Part shown: positions 8,882-17,555 of the stretch, piece by piece | Numbering within the stretch: position 1 is the stretch's first letter | Layout: every line of letters begins with the position of its first letter | NCBI RefSeq assembly: GCF_037940415.1 | Contig: NZ_CP149798.1 | Location: 3,837,001 to 3,901,000, forward strand | Direction: 5' to 3' | Source: Streptomyces sp. f51 | GTDB taxonomy: Bacteria; Actinomycetota; Actinomycetes; Streptomycetales; Streptomycetaceae | DNA: 64,000 nucleotides | The notes under the pieces: model-generated | The model's input: only the letters and a program-made list of their open reading frames with translations | What the model was told of the DNA's origin: nothing | Databases searched by the model: none | Position numbers and translations under genes: made by a program

Positions 8882-10183
8882 ATGTCACGGTCTCCCTCGT
8901 CCCCCGCGTTCTGGCGCAGCCCCCTGCGCGGCCCCTGGTTCACCTCCGTGCTGGGCGTGGTGCTGCTCGGCGGCATCACGGTGCTGTTCGTGACGGGGCT
9001 CCTGTCGTACGCGGCCTACAACCCGGACCTCTCCCCGGTGAACGACAAGACGCCCGACAAGGGGATCCTCGGGTTCTACCTCTTCGCCTGGCCGACCGGT
9101 CCCGTCTGGCTGTACCGCCTCACCCAGGGCGTCCACGTCACGCTCGGCATCGCGCTGATCCCCGTCCTGCTGGCGAAGCTCTGGTCGGTCGTGCCCAAGC
9201 TGTTCACCCTGCCGCCGGCCCGCTCCCTCGCGCACGCCCTGGAACGGCTCTCGCTGCTGCTTCTGGTCGGGGGCGCGCTCTTCGAGTTCACCACCGGCGT
9301 GCTGAACATCCAGCTCGACTACGTCTTCCCCGGCTCCTTCTACACCCTGCACTTCTACGGAGCCTGGGTGTTCATCGCCGCGTTCGTGACGCACGCGGTG
9401 CTGCGGACGCCGACGGCCCTGCGCAACCTGCGCGGCCTCCGCGCCCCCGGCGCGCGGCCCGAGCCGGGAGGACCTTCGCCCGAGTCTCCGGGCTCGGCGC
9501 CCGGAGCGGGCGAACCGGCGCGGCCCGAGGACGAGTTGGTGTCCCCGGACCCGCTGCCGCCCACCGTCTCGCGGCGCGGGGCCCTCGGCTTCGTCGGAGG
9601 CGGTTCCCTGCTGCTCGCCGCCACCACGGCGGGCCACGGCTTCGACGGGCCGCTGCGCGAAACGGCGCTGCTGGCGCCGCACGGCGCCGAACCCGGCTCG
9701 GGACCCAACGGATTCCAGATCAACAAGACGGCCGCGGCACGCAGGATCACCGCCGTGGAGACCAGCGACGAGGTCTGGCGCCTGACCGTCACGGGGAAGG
9801 GCCGGACGGTCCGGCTGAGCCGCGCCGACCTCGGCCGGCTCCCCCTGCACAGCTCCGCGTTGCCCATCGCCTGCGTGGAGGGCTGGTCGACGTCCGACCA
9901 GTGGTGGAGAGGCGTACGGCTGCGGGACCTGGCGCGGCTCGTCGGCTACGAGGCGGACGCGGCCCCCGACGTCCTCGTGGAGTCGTTGCAGCGGCACGGG
10001 GCGTTCCGGGTGGCCGCCCTGCGCGACAACCAGGTGCGCGACGCCCGTTCGCTGCTGGCGCTGTCCGTCAACGGCGAGGACCTCTCGCCCGATCACGGCT
10101 ACCCGGCGCGGATCATCGTCCCGGCCGCGCCCGGCGTGCTCAACACCAAATGGGTGGCCAAGATGACGTTCGGAGACCTGTGA
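8882..10183 (+). CDS. Membrane-anchored molybdopterin-dependent oxidoreductase
   Basis: 433-residue fusion. Residues about 15-185 hold four hydrophobic helices with histidines (GVHVTLGIALIPVL, TLHFYGAWVFIAAFVTHAV), resembling a cytochrome b561/YedZ-type anchor. A Pro/Gly-rich linker and another hydrophobic stretch (SRRGALGFVGGG..., about 225-250) follow. Residues about 270-433 form a sulfite-oxidase-type molybdopterin domain with IACVEGWSTSDQWWRGV, where Cys331 is the likely Mo ligand, and end PGVLNTKWVAKMTFGDL. SRRG plus the following helix may be a Tat signal. ATG lies seven bases after TACGGT, so it is possibly leaderless. Probable membrane redox enzyme; substrate unknown. Confidence 0.85.
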   Translation: MSRSPSSPAFWRSPLRGPWFTSVLGVVLLGGITVLFVTGLLSYAAYNPDLSPVNDKTPDKGILGFYLFAWPTGPVWLYRLTQGVHVTLGIALIPVLLAKLWSVVPKLFTLPPARSLAHALERLSLLLLVGGALFEFTTGVLNIQLDYVFPGSFYTLHFYGAWVFIAAFVTHAVLRTPTALRNLRGLRAPGARPEPGGPSPESPGSAPGAGEPARPEDELVSPDPLPPTVSRRGALGFVGGGSLLLAATTAGHGFDGPLRETALLAPHGAEPGSGPNGFQINKTAAARRITAVETSDEVWRLTVTGKGRTVRLSRADLGRLPLHSSALPIACVEGWSTSDQWWRGVRLRDLARLVGYEADAAPDVLVESLQRHGAFRVAALRDNQVRDARSLLALSVNGEDLSPDHGYPARIIVPAAPGVLNTKWVAKMTFGDL

Positions 10184-10704
10184 TGCGACGCCTTGGTCCG
10201 AGGGGAGCCGGAGCACCGGCGAGCCGGCGGAATCTGATCGGCAGCCCTTTCCAGCTCCTGCTGCTGGCCTGCTCGTTCGCGCTGGCCGCCTACGCGGGGG
10301 TGCGGCTGCTCACGGCGGAGTGGTCCCGGGTGGCCCTCTGGTTCGTGGGCGCGGCGGTGCTGCACGACCTGGTGCTGGTGCCGTTGTACGCCGGTGCCGA
10401 CCGCGCCGTCTCGGAGGCCCTGGACGCGGGAGGCCGCCGGGACCTGACGATGTACGTCCGGGTCCCGGCGGCCTTCTCCGGTCTGCTGCTGCTGGTGTGG
10501 TTCCCGCTGATCAGCGGGAAGGTCGCCGACCACTACCGGTCGGCGACCGCTCTGCCGGCCGACGGCTTCCTGGCCCGCTGGCTGCTGATCACGGCGGCGC
10601 TGTTCGCCGGGTCCGCGCTGCTGCTCGTCCTGCGGTCCCGCCGGGCCTCCCGTCGCGGCCCGTTGCGCAGGGCCACGAAGGAACGTCCGCCCGCCGACCA
10701 CTGA
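10183..10704 (+). CDS. Membrane protein coupled to the molybdopterin oxidoreductase
   Basis: 173 residues with four hydrophobic helices (about residues 20-40, 48-65, 90-110, 130-150). The ATG overlaps the upstream stop (TGATG), so it is coupled to the oxidoreductase and probably part of the same membrane complex or its assembly. Its last 172 bp overlap the 3' end of the convergent methyltransferase gene. No named family recognised. Confidence 0.8.
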   Translation: MRRLGPRGAGAPASRRNLIGSPFQLLLLACSFALAAYAGVRLLTAEWSRVALWFVGAAVLHDLVLVPLYAGADRAVSEALDAGGRRDLTMYVRVPAAFSGLLLLVWFPLISGKVADHYRSATALPADGFLARWLLITAALFAGSALLLVLRSRRASRRGPLRRATKERPPADH

Positions 10705-11498
10705 GCGTCGGTGCGCCATCCGGCGCGTGCCGCGTGCCGGAGCAGGGCCGGGGTGCCGACGCGGGCCCACGGAAAGGCGGCCAGGGCACCGGCGGTGCCC
10801 TGACTCCCGCCCTCGCCGCCGGTCGGGTGCCCGGCCGCACCGGCCAGGACGATGTCGTCGGTCCCGTCGCCGTGGGCGGCGCTGACGATACGGACGTCCA
10901 CGCGTTCGTCGACGTCCGCGCCCGCCACCGTCTCCGCGATCAACAGGCCCCCGGGGGCGAGCAGTTCCGCCGTACGGCGCAGAAGTGCCGCCGGGTCACC
11001 GCCGATGCCGATGTTGCCGTCGACGAGGAGGGCCGTGCCCCAGCGGCCCTCGCCCGGCAGGGACTCGAAGACCGACCGGCGCAGCGCCTGGCCGCCGAGC
11101 CGTACCGTGCGGGCCACGGCGGCCTCGCTGACGTCGATGCCGAGGGCGGGCCTTCCCCGTGCGGCGAGTTCCGCGACCAGCCGTCCCGGCCCGCATCCCA
11201 CGTCGAGCACCGCGCCCTCGCAGCAGGCGAGCACCTCCAGGTCGACGGCGTCGGCGCGGGCGCACCAGCGCTCCACCTCCAGAGGGAGCAGCCAGCCGTC
11301 CGTCCGCCGCAGGAACAGCGGCCCCCGGCCGGCGCCCAGCGCGTCGGCGTAGGGGTCGGCGGCCCAGGCGGCCCGCCCGGGCGGGGTCTCCGTACGGGTG
11401 CCGCCGCCGGATCTGGCCGTATCCCGCGCGGCCGTCTCGTGTGCGGTCGTTTCGTGCGCGGCCGTGTCCCGCGAGGCCGTCCCCCGAGCGCCGCTCAT
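10533..11498 (-). CDS. Class I SAM-dependent methyltransferase
   Basis: 321 residues. Motif I is VLDVGCGPGRLV, with the acidic ribose-binding region at GIDVSEAAV and the motif IV region at LLVDGNIGIGGDPAALL. The fold ends near GRSFVALRN; the remaining 38 residues are Arg/Ser-rich and overlap the convergent membrane-protein gene. The N-terminus holds a degenerate heptad-like run (DTAAHETTAHETAARDTA), so the start is uncertain. The ATG overlaps the DUF2064 stop (ATGA): third gene of a GT2/DUF2064/methyltransferase operon. Acceptor unknown, probably a glycosylated or sugar intermediate. Confidence 0.85.
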   Translation of the reverse strand: MSGARGTASRDTAAHETTAHETAARDTARSGGGTRTETPPGRAAWAADPYADALGAGRGPLFLRRTDGWLLPLEVERWCARADAVDLEVLACCEGAVLDVGCGPGRLVAELAARGRPALGIDVSEAAVARTVRLGGQALRRSVFESLPGEGRWGTALLVDGNIGIGGDPAALLRRTAELLAPGGLLIAETVAGADVDERVDVRIVSAAHGDGTDDIVLAGAAGHPTGGEGGSQGTAGALAAFPWARVGTPALLRHAARAGWRTDAQWSAGGRSFVALRNGPRREARRDRRTSSSADPANSAAVISSQRARKPSAGRAVADR

Positions 11499-12382
11499 CG
11501 CTGCCCGCCCTGCCGCCCGGCGTCCGCGCCGGGATCAGGACCGGTGCCGGTCCGCGAGGCCCGGACGGCATGGAGACCGGCGACGAACCCCGAGTCCCGC
11601 CCGGCCGTACGTTCCGCGTCCTGGCCCGGTACCTTCCCGGCGCTCAGGGCCGAAGCCGGCTCCCGGACGGGACCGGAGTCCTGGCCGGGGACAGCAGGGG
11701 ACACCCGGTCCGCGGCCGGAGCGGGCTCCCGGTCCTCCGTACGCCCGTGGGCCCGGACGAGGCTCGCGGCTGCGGCCTGCGCGAGCCGGCCCAGTTCCGC
11801 CGCGAAGACGCTCCCGGGCGCCTCCGCCGCGACCGCTCCCGCGTCCGCGGCGGTGTCCACGTCCCGCAGCCGGGGCAGATCCCGTACCCGCAGGCCGGCG
11901 TCGACGAGCCGGGCCCGTTGCGCCGCACCCGTCGTGTGCGTCGACATCGGCACCCCGCGCAGCAGTTCCGGGTCGGGGGCGGCGAGCCCCAGCGCCCAGA
12001 AGCCGCCGTCCTCGGCGGGCCCGAAGTACGCGTCGCAGTCCGCGAAGTCCACGGTGAGCAGGGCCGGCGTCACCTGGGGGGTGTCCATGCCGATGAGCAG
12101 CGCGGGCCCGTCGCAGCCCGCGAACGCCGCGGCCAGCCGCTCGTCCAGGCCGCCCGCGCACTGCCGTACGACGTCGAAGCCCTCCGGAAGCCAGGGGCCG
12201 GGCGCCCCGTCGAGCACGAGGACCCGGCGCCGCGCGGGCGCGGCTGCCACCGCGCGCAGGGTGTCCACGAGGGCGGCCTCCGCGAGCGTCGCCGCCTCCT
12301 GGGGAGTGAACGGCGGTGTGAGCCGGGTCTTCACCCGTCCGGGGCGTGGTTCCTTGGCGATGACGAGCAGAGTCACGCTCAC
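11495..12382 (-). CDS. DUF2064/TIGR04282-type glycosyltransferase-like protein
   Basis: 295 residues. The nucleotidyl/glycosyltransferase A-like fold begins LLVIAKEPRPGRVKTRLTPP, the hallmark of this family. LLIGMDTPQVTPALL holds the DxD-like aspartate, and GPAEDGGFWALGL follows. Residues after about 215 are a variable Pro/Ala/Gly tail. The GTG start overlaps the GT2 stop (GTGA). Members often sit beside a GT2 enzyme, as here; in some bacteria the pair belongs to arsenosugar synthesis, but no arsenic methylation gene is visible. Confidence 0.85.
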   Translation of the reverse strand: MSVTLLVIAKEPRPGRVKTRLTPPFTPQEAATLAEAALVDTLRAVAAAPARRRVLVLDGAPGPWLPEGFDVVRQCAGGLDERLAAAFAGCDGPALLIGMDTPQVTPALLTVDFADCDAYFGPAEDGGFWALGLAAPDPELLRGVPMSTHTTGAAQRARLVDAGLRVRDLPRLRDVDTAADAGAVAAEAPGSVFAAELGRLAQAAAASLVRAHGRTEDREPAPAADRVSPAVPGQDSGPVREPASALSAGKVPGQDAERTAGRDSGFVAGLHAVRASRTGTGPDPGADAGRQGGQR

Positions 12383-13158
12383 CGGGCGGTTCCTCCTCGG
12401 GACGGTGCGAGGGCCGGATCCCCGGCAGCGGCCGGGGACGGCACCTGGACGCCGGTCGACGCCGACGCCCGGTCGGACACGGGCGGTTCGGCCAGCACGC
12501 GGCGCATGTCCCGGACCGCCTGCCAGGTGCCGCGCCAGGTGCCGGTGACCTTGGAGACGCCGGTACGGGCCAGATACGGCACGTCGTGCTCGGTGACGCG
12601 CCAGCCGGCGTCGGCGGCACGGACGACCATCTGGAGCGGGTAGCCGCTGCGCCGGTCGGTGAGCCCGAGGCCGAGCAGCGCCTCCCGGCGGGCCGCGCGC
12701 AGCGGACCGAGGTCGTGCAGGCGCAGGCCGGTGCGGCGCCGCAGCATCCGGGCCAGCGCGATGTTGCCCGCACGGGCGTGCGGGGGCCAGGCACCACGTT
12801 CGGTCGGCCGGCGCCGCCCGAGGACGAGGTCGGCCTCGCCGGCCCGGACCTCGGCGACGAACGGCACGAGCAGGGCCGGGTCCAGGGAACCGTCGCAGTC
12901 GCAGAAGCAGACGATGTCCGCGGTGGCGGCGGTCAGTCCGGCGTGGCAGGCCGCGCCGAACCCGCGGCGCTCCTCGCGGACGACGGTGGCACCGAGCGCG
13001 CGGGCGAGTTCCGCGGAACCGTCCGTGGAACCGTTGTCCACCACCAGGGCACGCCAGCCGGACGGGATCCGGGAGAGCACCCAGGGCAGGGCGCCGGCCT
13101 CGTTCAGACAGGGAAGGACCAGGTCGACGTCCGGGTCCGGTACGGGAAAGGTCGTCAC
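12379..13158 (-). CDS. Family 2 glycosyltransferase
   Basis: 259 residues. The GT-A nucleotide-sugar fold starts DLVLPCLNEAGALPWVL, with ALVVDNGSTDGSAELA and the DxD motif in VCFCDCDGSLDPALL. A second acidic region is LVLGRRRPTERG, and SGYPLQMVVRAADAGWRV is typical of dolichyl-phosphate-mannose-synthase-like enzymes. The GTG at 13158 was chosen over GTG 13167 because AAGGTG then stands as ribosome site. First gene of the three-gene operon. Product unknown. Confidence 0.86.
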   Translation of the reverse strand: MTTFPVPDPDVDLVLPCLNEAGALPWVLSRIPSGWRALVVDNGSTDGSAELARALGATVVREERRGFGAACHAGLTAATADIVCFCDCDGSLDPALLVPFVAEVRAGEADLVLGRRRPTERGAWPPHARAGNIALARMLRRRTGLRLHDLGPLRAARREALLGLGLTDRRSGYPLQMVVRAADAGWRVTEHDVPYLARTGVSKVTGTWRGTWQAVRDMRRVLAEPPVSDRASASTGVQVPSPAAAGDPALAPSRGGTAR

Positions 13159-13270
13159 GGGCTTCACCTTACGAACGCGAAAGGGAAATAACGGACTTCG
13201 TGTCCTTACGAAACTCGGACGTCCCCTCGGGGGAGCCGAGCCGGACCCGGCCGGGTGGGACGCTGGAGGC

Positions 13271-14269
13271 ATGCAGCGAGCGCACGAATCCCCAGGTGTC
13301 GGACCGGCCCCGAGCACGGACGGGGGCCGGGGGTCCGGGCCGGGTGTGGCCGGGGGCTGGGGTCCCGCGCCGGGGGCGGACGGGAGCCGGAGGTCAGCCC
13401 CGAGCGCGGACGGGGGCCGGAGGTCTGTCCCGAGCGCCGACGGGGGCCGGGGGTCCGGGCCGGGGGTGGACGGGAGTCCCGGGCCCGTGCCAGGCCCTCT
13501 CGGAGAGGCGGCCGGGCTCCCCGGCGACGCTGCCACCCGTGTGCTCGTCGTGGACGACGACCCGACCGTGGCCGAGGTCGTCTCCGGCTACCTCCACCGC
13601 GCCGGATACCTCGTGGACCGGGCCGCGGACGGCCCCGCCGCACTCGCGCGCGCCGCCGCGCACCGGCCCGACCTGGTGGTCCTTGATCTGATGCTGCCGG
13701 GCATGGACGGCCTCGAGGTGTGCCGCCGGCTCCGCGCCCAGGGCCCCGTCCCGGTCATCATGCTCACCGCGCGCGGCGACGAGGACGACCGGATCCTCGG
13801 CCTGGAGGTCGGGGCCGACGACTACGTCACCAAGCCGTTCAGCCCGAGGGAACTGGTCCTGCGGGTCGAGTCCGTGCTGCGCAGGACCCGGCCGGCGCCC
13901 GCCGCCCGCCCGCTGCGCGCCGCGGGTCTCGCGGTCGACCCCTCGGCCCGTCGCGCCACCAAGGACGGCACCGAACTCGCCCTCACCCTGCGCGAGTTCG
14001 ACCTCCTCGCCTTCTTCCTCCGCCACCCCGGGCGGGCGTTCGCCCGCGAGGACCTGATGCGCGAGGTGTGGGGCTGGGACTTCGGCGACCTCTCGACGGT
14101 CACCGTCCACGTGCGCCGGCTGCGCGGCAAGGTGGAGGACGACCCCGCACGGCCCCGGCTGATCCAGACGGTGTGGGGCGTGGGCTACCGCTTCGACGGC
14201 ACCGGGGCCGCGGGCCCGTCCGCCGCCGGAGAGAACCGTCCCGCGCCCGAGGGAGAGGCCCGATCGTGA
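13271..14269 (+). CDS. OmpR-family response regulator with repetitive N-terminal extension
   Basis: 332 residues. Receiver domain from about residue 90 ([16 protein letters not shown]), phospho-acceptor Asp139 in [12 protein letters not shown], conserved TA and K in MLTARGDED and [11 protein letters not shown]. OmpR winged helix at about 225-318 ([27 protein letters not shown]). The first 85 residues are Gly/Ser/Pro/Asp-rich, encoded by about five 30-bp imperfect repeats. The GGAGG before this ATG is too close (1 base), and a GTG near 13487 would remove the extension, so the start is uncertain. Coupled to the kinase by a GTGA overlap. Confidence 0.9.
   Translation: MQRAHESPGVGPAPSTDGGRGSGPGVAGGWGPAPGADGSRRSAPSADGGRRSVPSADGGRGSGPGVDGSPGPVPGPLGEAAGLPGDAATRVLVVDDDPTVAEVVSGYLHRAGYLVDRAADGPAALARAAAHRPDLVVLDLMLPGMDGLEVCRRLRAQGPVPVIMLTARGDEDDRILGLEVGADDYVTKPFSPRELVLRVESVLRRTRPAPAARPLRAAGLAVDPSARRATKDGTELALTLREFDLLAFFLRHPGRAFAREDLMREVWGWDFGDLSTVTVHVRRLRGKVEDDPARPRLIQTVWGVGYRFDGTGAAGPSAAGENRPAPEGEARS
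13318..13490. repeat. About five imperfect 30-bp tandem repeats
   Basis: GACGGGGGCCG or GACGGGAGCCG cores recur about every 30 bp (near 13319, 13379, 13409, 13439, 13469). They are in phase with the response regulator frame and create its Gly/Asp/Ser-rich N-terminus. Confidence 0.7.
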
Positions 14270-15378
14270 ACGACATACTCGTCATGGCCCTGTTCGCCTT
14301 CCTGGGCGCCGCCGCGGCCGGCCTGCTCGGGGCGGCCGCGCTCCGGTTCCTGCGCAGCCGCTCGCTCACCGCGTCCGTCGCCGTCGTCGCGGCCGTGGCC
14401 GTGGGCGCGATGCTCGCGGGAACGCTGGCGGTGGCGTGGGCGATGTTCCTGTCCCCGCACGACCTGAGCGTGGTCACGACGGTGGTCGCCATGGCGGCCG
14501 TCGTCTCCCTGGCCACGGCGGTGCTCCTGGGGCGCTGGGTCGTCGCCGGCAGCAGGGCGCTGACCCTGGCCGCCCGTTCCTTCGGCGACGGCGGTGACTT
14601 CGCCGCCCCCGACGGACCGGCGACCGCCGAACTGTCCGCGCTCAGCCGGGAGCTGGCGGCCACCAGCCGCAGGCTGGCCGAGTCGCGCGAACGCGAACGG
14701 GCCCTGGAGGCCTCGCGCCGTGAACTCGTCGCCTGGATCTCGCACGACCTGCGGACCCCGCTGGCCGGGCTGCGCGCGATGTCCGAGGCGCTGGAGGACG
14801 GGGTGGCGGCGGATCCGCCCCGCTATCTGCGCCAGATGCGCACGGAGGTCGAACGCCTCAACGGCATGGTCGGCGACCTCTTCGAACTCTCCAGGATCCA
14901 CGCGGGCGCCCTTGCCCTCTCCCCCTCCCGCGTCTCCGTGTACGACCTCGTCGGTGACGCCCTCGCGGGCGCGGACCCGCTGGCCCGCGAGCACGGGGTG
15001 CGGCTGGTCGGGAGCCGTATCGAGCAGGTGCCGGTCGAGGTGGACGGCAAGGAGATGAGCAGGGTGCTCGGCAACCTCCTGGTCAACGCGATCCGCCGTA
15101 CGCCCGCCGACGGCACGGTCGCGGTCGCCGCCGAACGCTCCGCCGCCGGGGTGGTCCTGTCCGTCACCGACGGCTGCGGGGGCATCCCCGAGGAGGACCT
15201 GCCGAGGGTCTTCGACACCGGCTGGCGCGGCACCCACGCCCGTACGCCACCCGCCGGTGCGGGCCTCGGCCTCGCCATCGTCCGCGGCATCGTGGAGGCC
15301 CACCGGGGCGTCGCTGCCGTCCACAACGTCCCCGGCGGCTGCCGCTTCGAGGTCACCCTCCCGACAGCAAGCGCGTGA
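14266..15378 (+). CDS. Membrane histidine kinase
   Basis: 370 residues, partner of the preceding response regulator. Two transmembrane regions (about residues 3-28 and 35-90, several segments) lead through a HAMP-like linker to the phospho-accepting H160 in [17 protein letters not shown]. ATPase boxes follow: N ([11 protein letters not shown]), G1 ([18 protein letters not shown]), G2 ([16 protein letters not shown]). No extracellular domain of size is present, so the signal is probably sensed in or near the membrane. GTG start inside the regulator's stop, with GGGAGAGG upstream. Confidence 0.92.
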   Translation: MNDILVMALFAFLGAAAAGLLGAAALRFLRSRSLTASVAVVAAVAVGAMLAGTLAVAWAMFLSPHDLSVVTTVVAMAAVVSLATAVLLGRWVVAGSRALTLAARSFGDGGDFAAPDGPATAELSALSRELAATSRRLAESRERERALEASRRELVAWISHDLRTPLAGLRAMSEALEDGVAADPPRYLRQMRTEVERLNGMVGDLFELSRIHAGALALSPSRVSVYDLVGDALAGADPLAREHGVRLVGSRIEQVPVEVDGKEMSRVLGNLLVNAIRRTPADGTVAVAAERSAAGVVLSVTDGCGGIPEEDLPRVFDTGWRGTHARTPPAGAGLGLAIVRGIVEAHRGVAAVHNVPGGCRFEVTLPTASA

Positions 15379-15399
15379 CGGGCCCCGATCCCTCCGCCC

Positions 15400-15940
15400 T
15401 CCAGGTCTGACCCTTTCCGGGCCTCACTCGTCCGGGTCTGGGACCGCCGGGTCCGACCCCTCCGGATCCGGGACGGCCGGGACCGCGAGGGCGGTCCGGG
15501 GAGCCTGCACCGGGGCCGCGGAGTCTCCTGGGCCGGGAGACCGAGCGCGACCCCTCCGGTCCTGACGCCTCCGGTCCCGAGCCCTCCGGTCCCGAGCCCT
15601 CCGGATCCGGCCTCTCCGGGCCCGACCTCTCCGGTCCTGACGCCTCCGGGGCCGACGCCTCCGGGCTTGACCTCTCCGGGTCCGGCACCGCCGGGACCGC
15701 GAGGGCAGCCCGGGTCACCCGGACCGGGGCCGCTGGAGTTTCCTGGGCCGGGACGGCCGAGGCTTACCGGGTCGGGGAGGCCACCGTCTCCTGGGTCGGG
15801 ACGGCCGAGGCTTACCGGGTCGGGGAGGCCGAGGTCTCCGGGGCTGGGGACACCGGCTCCTGGGCCGGGACGGCCGGGGTTTCCCGGGCCGGGGGTGTCA
15901 CCGTCTCCTGGGCCGGGACGGCCGGAAGCGCCTCGTCCGG
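15400..15940. repeat. Low-complexity region of short CCTCCGG/CCGGGTC-type repeats
   Basis: Intergenic stretch between the kinase and the epimerase made of many 10-20 bp imperfect units such as CCTCCGGTCCCGAGC, and further right GGTCGGGGAGGCC and TGGGCCGGGACGGCC. The right part encodes the PAQE/PAPET-rich tail of the epimerase gene. No convincing gene of its own. Confidence 0.7.
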
Positions 15941-16990
15941 GGTGGGTTCGTCGGCGGAGGACGTGGCCGGTGGCGCGGCGGGCCGCCGGACGCTCCGCTC
16001 CCCGTCCAGTGCCGCCGCCGCGAACTCCCGCATCCCCTCGGCGAATCCGGTCTCCGCCCGCCATCCGAGCCCGGCCCGCAGCCGGGCCGAGTCGGCGGTG
16101 ATGTGCCGTACGTCGCCCAGCCGGTACTCCCCGGTCACGACCGGATCGGGCCCGCCGTACGCCCGCGACAGCGCCCACGCCATCTCTCCGACCGTACGGA
16201 CCTCGCCGCTGCCGGTGTTGTAGACCGTGAGCGATCCGTCCGGCGAACTCGCCTCCAGCGCGGCCACGTTGGCGGCCGCCACGTCCGACACATGGATGAA
16301 GTCCCGCCGTTGTCCGCCGTCCTCGAAGACGCGCGGGGCCTCGCCGCGGGCGAGCGCGGACCGGAAGAAGGAGGCGACGCCGGCGTACGGGGTGTCGCGG
16401 GGCATCCCGGGGCCGTAGACGTTGTGATAGCGCAGCGACACGGCGGTGAAGCCGGTCGAACGGGCCCACGCCGACGCGAGGTGTTCCTGGGCCAGCTTGG
16501 TCGTCGCGTACACATTGCGCGGGTCGACGGGCGCGTCCTCGCCCACCACGCCGGGCGTCAGCTCCTCACCGCAGCTCGGGCACCGCGGTTCGAAGCGCCC
16601 GGCCTCCAGATCGGCGACGGCGCGCGGACCGGGTCGCACGACCCCGTGCCGCTCGCACGCGTACCGCCCCTCCCCGTACACGACCATCGACCCGGCGAGC
16701 ACGAGCCGCCCCACGTCCGCGTCCGCCATTCCGGCGAGCAGCACGGCCGTACCGAGGTCGTTGCGCGACACGTATTCCACCGCGTCGCCGAACCCCGTGC
16801 CGAGGCCCACCATCGCGGCCTGATGGCACACGGCGTCCACGCCGTCCAGCGCGGCCGCGACGGCCCGTGCGTCCCGCACGTCGTCTCCGTGCCGCAGGTC
16901 GAACACGACCGCCTCGTGCCCCCGCGCGCGCAGCGCCGCGACGACCCGACTTCCGATGAACCCGGCTCCGCCGGTGACCAGTACACGCAT
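15812..16990 (-). CDS. NAD-dependent sugar epimerase with Cys-rich insert (dTDP-L-rhamnose 4-epimerase-like)
   Basis: 392 residues, extended SDR. Rossmann motif VLVTGGAGFIGSRVV, active-site VYATTKLAQEHL (Tyr-xxx-Lys), and RYHNVYGPGM. An insert carries YACERHG and CPSCGEE, four Cys/His likely to bind zinc; I recall this insert from dTDP-L-rhamnose 4-epimerase-like enzymes. After residue about 330 a Pro/Thr/Glu-rich tail of repeats (PAQETV, PARETP, PAPETS) follows. ATG 16990 lies seven bases after TACCGT on the minus strand, suggesting leaderless mRNA; a GTG at 16999 is also possible. Confidence 0.85.
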   Translation of the reverse strand: MRVLVTGGAGFIGSRVVAALRARGHEAVVFDLRHGDDVRDARAVAAALDGVDAVCHQAAMVGLGTGFGDAVEYVSRNDLGTAVLLAGMADADVGRLVLAGSMVVYGEGRYACERHGVVRPGPRAVADLEAGRFEPRCPSCGEELTPGVVGEDAPVDPRNVYATTKLAQEHLASAWARSTGFTAVSLRYHNVYGPGMPRDTPYAGVASFFRSALARGEAPRVFEDGGQRRDFIHVSDVAAANVAALEASSPDGSLTVYNTGSGEVRTVGEMAWALSRAYGGPDPVVTGEYRLGDVRHITADSARLRAGLGWRAETGFAEGMREFAAAALDGERSVRRPAAPPATSSADEPTPDEALPAVPAQETVTPPARETPAVPAQEPVSPAPETSASPTR

Positions 16991-17100
16991 GAGACGCACG
17001 GTAGGACCGCCGCCCCGTCCGGCGGCGTCACCACGCCCTCCACGTCACCGCACCGTAAGACCCGGCCCGAGGACACGGTCCGGGCCGGGGCGGCCGGGGG

Positions 17101-17448
17101 CTACATACGCAGCAGCCGCTGGGTCATCTCGCGGTACTGCCGCAGCGCGTGGCGCAGTTCCTCGCCCTGGGTCTCGGGGTCCTGGCCGTGCCAGCCCTCG
17201 TGGAGGGCGCGCCGGCGTTCCGTGAGGGCGCTCATGAGCTGGGCCGCGGCCTCGTCGAACGCGGTCTCGGCCTCCTCCAGGGCCTCCAGCGGGCTGGTCG
17301 AGAACGTGTTGAGCGCGTGGAGGAGCCGCTGGGTGACATCGGCCCGTTCGTCCGCCCCGAGCAGTGGCTCCGGGCCCGGCGTACGACGTCCGGCGGAGCC
17401 GGGCCGCCCGTCCGGAGGCTGTTGGGCGCGTGTCTGGTCGTACATCAT
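17101..17448 (-). CDS. Small helical protein, unknown function
   Basis: 115 residues. A disordered, polar N-terminus of 35 residues is followed by two long amphipathic helices (DVTQRLLHALNTFSTSPLEALEEAETAF and HALRQYREMTQRLLRM). No signal peptide or metal motif. Starts at the first of two adjacent ATGs, with AGGAAAG upstream. It lies 107 bp downstream of the MerR-type gene on the same strand and may be its target or partner. Not recognised. Confidence 0.7.
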   Translation of the reverse strand: MMYDQTRAQQPPDGRPGSAGRRTPGPEPLLGADERADVTQRLLHALNTFSTSPLEALEEAETAFDEAAAQLMSALTERRRALHEGWHGQDPETQGEELRHALRQYREMTQRLLRM

Positions 17449-17555
17449 CGTTGGCCACTTTCCTGTACGTCGTACCGGCGGGGCGCGTTGGGGCGATGGG
17501 ATGGCGGCGGGTTCGGGGGCGGACCTTCCGGAAGCGGTCCGCGGGGGTGGAGCGT

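Noticed and set aside
10533..11498. Frameshifted methyltransferase
   Set aside because: All core motifs are in one frame and the family end is reached before the unusual tail; an extended C-terminus explains the overlap without invoking an error.
11495..13158. Arsenosugar biosynthesis locus
   Set aside because: Only the GT2/DUF2064 pair fits; no arsenite methyltransferase, radical-SAM enzyme or ars regulator is visible.
15353..15718. 121-codon minus-strand frame with SGPEGSGPEASGPE repeats
   Set aside because: Translation of short GC-rich intergenic repeats, overlapping the kinase 3' end; no ribosome site.
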